Source of the DNA: Pseudomonas sp.
GTDB taxonomy: Bacteria; Pseudomonadota; Gammaproteobacteria; Pseudomonadales; Pseudomonadaceae
Direction of reading: 5' to 3'
NCBI GenBank assembly: GCA_030654635.1
Contig: JAURXE010000244.1
Location: forward strand, 1-5,641
Length of the DNA: 5,641 bases
The notes under the pieces were generated by a model. That model ran no database searches. It was given only the letters and a program-made list of their open reading frames with translations, and was not told where the DNA came from. Each line of letters starts with the position of its first letter. Position 1 is the stretch's first letter. The translations under genes and the position numbers were made by a program. Positions 5,309 through 5,641 of the stretch are shown here, in pieces.

Positions 5309-5641
5309 ATGCCGCAGGTGGATCCCGATTTGTTCGACCGCGGTCAGTTCCAGGCTGAATTAGCGCTCAAAGCCAGCCCGATTGGGGCCTTTAAAAAAGC
5401 CCTGCGGCAGATCAATGCGGTGCTCAATGAGCGCTTCAACAGCGGCCGGGAAATTCGCCGACTGATCGAAGACCGCGCCTGGTGCGTTGACCAGATACTG
5501 CGCGAAGCCTGGGCGCGCTTCGACTGGAGCCGCGAGGCCGACATCAGCCTGGTGGCCGTCGGCGGCTATCGCCGTGGCGAGCTGCATCCGCACTCCGACA
5601 TCGACCTGCTGATTCTGCTCGATAATGAAGATCAGGAGCTG
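5309..5641 (+). CDS. glnD: PII uridylyltransferase / uridylyl-removing enzyme, N-terminal part cut by window edge
   Basis: Main sensor of glutamine: uridylylates PII (GlnB/GlnK) when glutamine is low and removes UMP when it is high, steering GlnE, glutamine synthetase and NtrBC. Only 111 codons are in the window (the full protein is about 900 residues), covering the start of the nucleotidyltransferase domain. The N terminus [20 protein letters not shown] and the segment [11 protein letters not shown] match Pseudomonas GlnD. The nucleotidyltransferase signature appears at residues 85-99 as [15 protein letters not shown], with metal-binding Asp97 and Asp99. Residue 88 is Arg (CGC at 5570-5572) where GlnD proteins normally have Gly (GGYGRGEL); the reading frame is otherwise clean. 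The ATG has AAGGA (5294-5298) 10 bases upstream. Probably co-transcribed with map. Confidence 0.95.
   Translation, partial: MPQVDPDLFDRGQFQAELALKASPIGAFKKALRQINAVLNERFNSGREIRRLIEDRAWCVDQILREAWARFDWSREADISLVAVGGYRRGELHPHSDIDLLILLDNEDQEL

Overview
The window is a housekeeping segment of a gammaproteobacterial chromosome, almost certainly Pseudomonas or a close relative. The evidence is the gene order glnD-map, then (divergently) rpsB-tsf-pyrH-frr-uppS, protein lengths typical of that genus (EF-Ts 289 aa, UMP kinase 247 aa, RRF 185 aa, MetAP 260 aa), and Pseudomonas-like signatures such as UppS with MDGNNRWAK and S2 with [19 protein letters not shown]. Assignment below genus level is not possible by eye.

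Minus strand, read from about 4200 down to 1: an rpsB promoter with an extended -10 and a structured leader precede rpsB (ribosomal protein S2). A 194-base rpsB-tsf spacer follows, holding a strong terminator-type hairpin and two copies of a small hairpin repeat. Next come tsf (EF-Ts), a weaker terminator-like hairpin, and a 218-base spacer with a candidate pyrH promoter plus direct and inverted repeats. Then pyrH (UMP kinase), frr (ribosome recycling factor; overlaps pyrH by 4 bases) and uppS (undecaprenyl diphosphate synthase; cut by the window edge, only about the last 15 residues missing). Plus strand from about 4430: a map promoter, map (methionine aminopeptidase), and the first 111 codons of glnD (PII uridylyltransferase), cut by the right edge.

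The genes join translation (S2, EF-Ts, RRF, N-terminal Met removal) to nucleotide supply (UMP to UDP), lipid-carrier synthesis for the cell wall, and nitrogen sensing. All coding sequences look intact apart from the two edge truncations.

The 429-base divergent spacer between rpsB and map carries a 146-bp imperfect palindrome that looks like a small non-autonomous mobile element (MITE-like). It ends about 5 bases from the rpsB -35 position.

I see no new multi-gene system, defence locus, CRISPR array, tRNA or rRNA. The most interesting signals are non-coding: the paired hairpin repeats before tsf, whose differences all preserve base pairing; the palindromic element between the divergent promoters; the repeats around the pyrH promoter; and the rpsB leader fold. 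One coding oddity is a Gly-to-Arg change in the usually invariant GGYGRGEL motif of GlnD.
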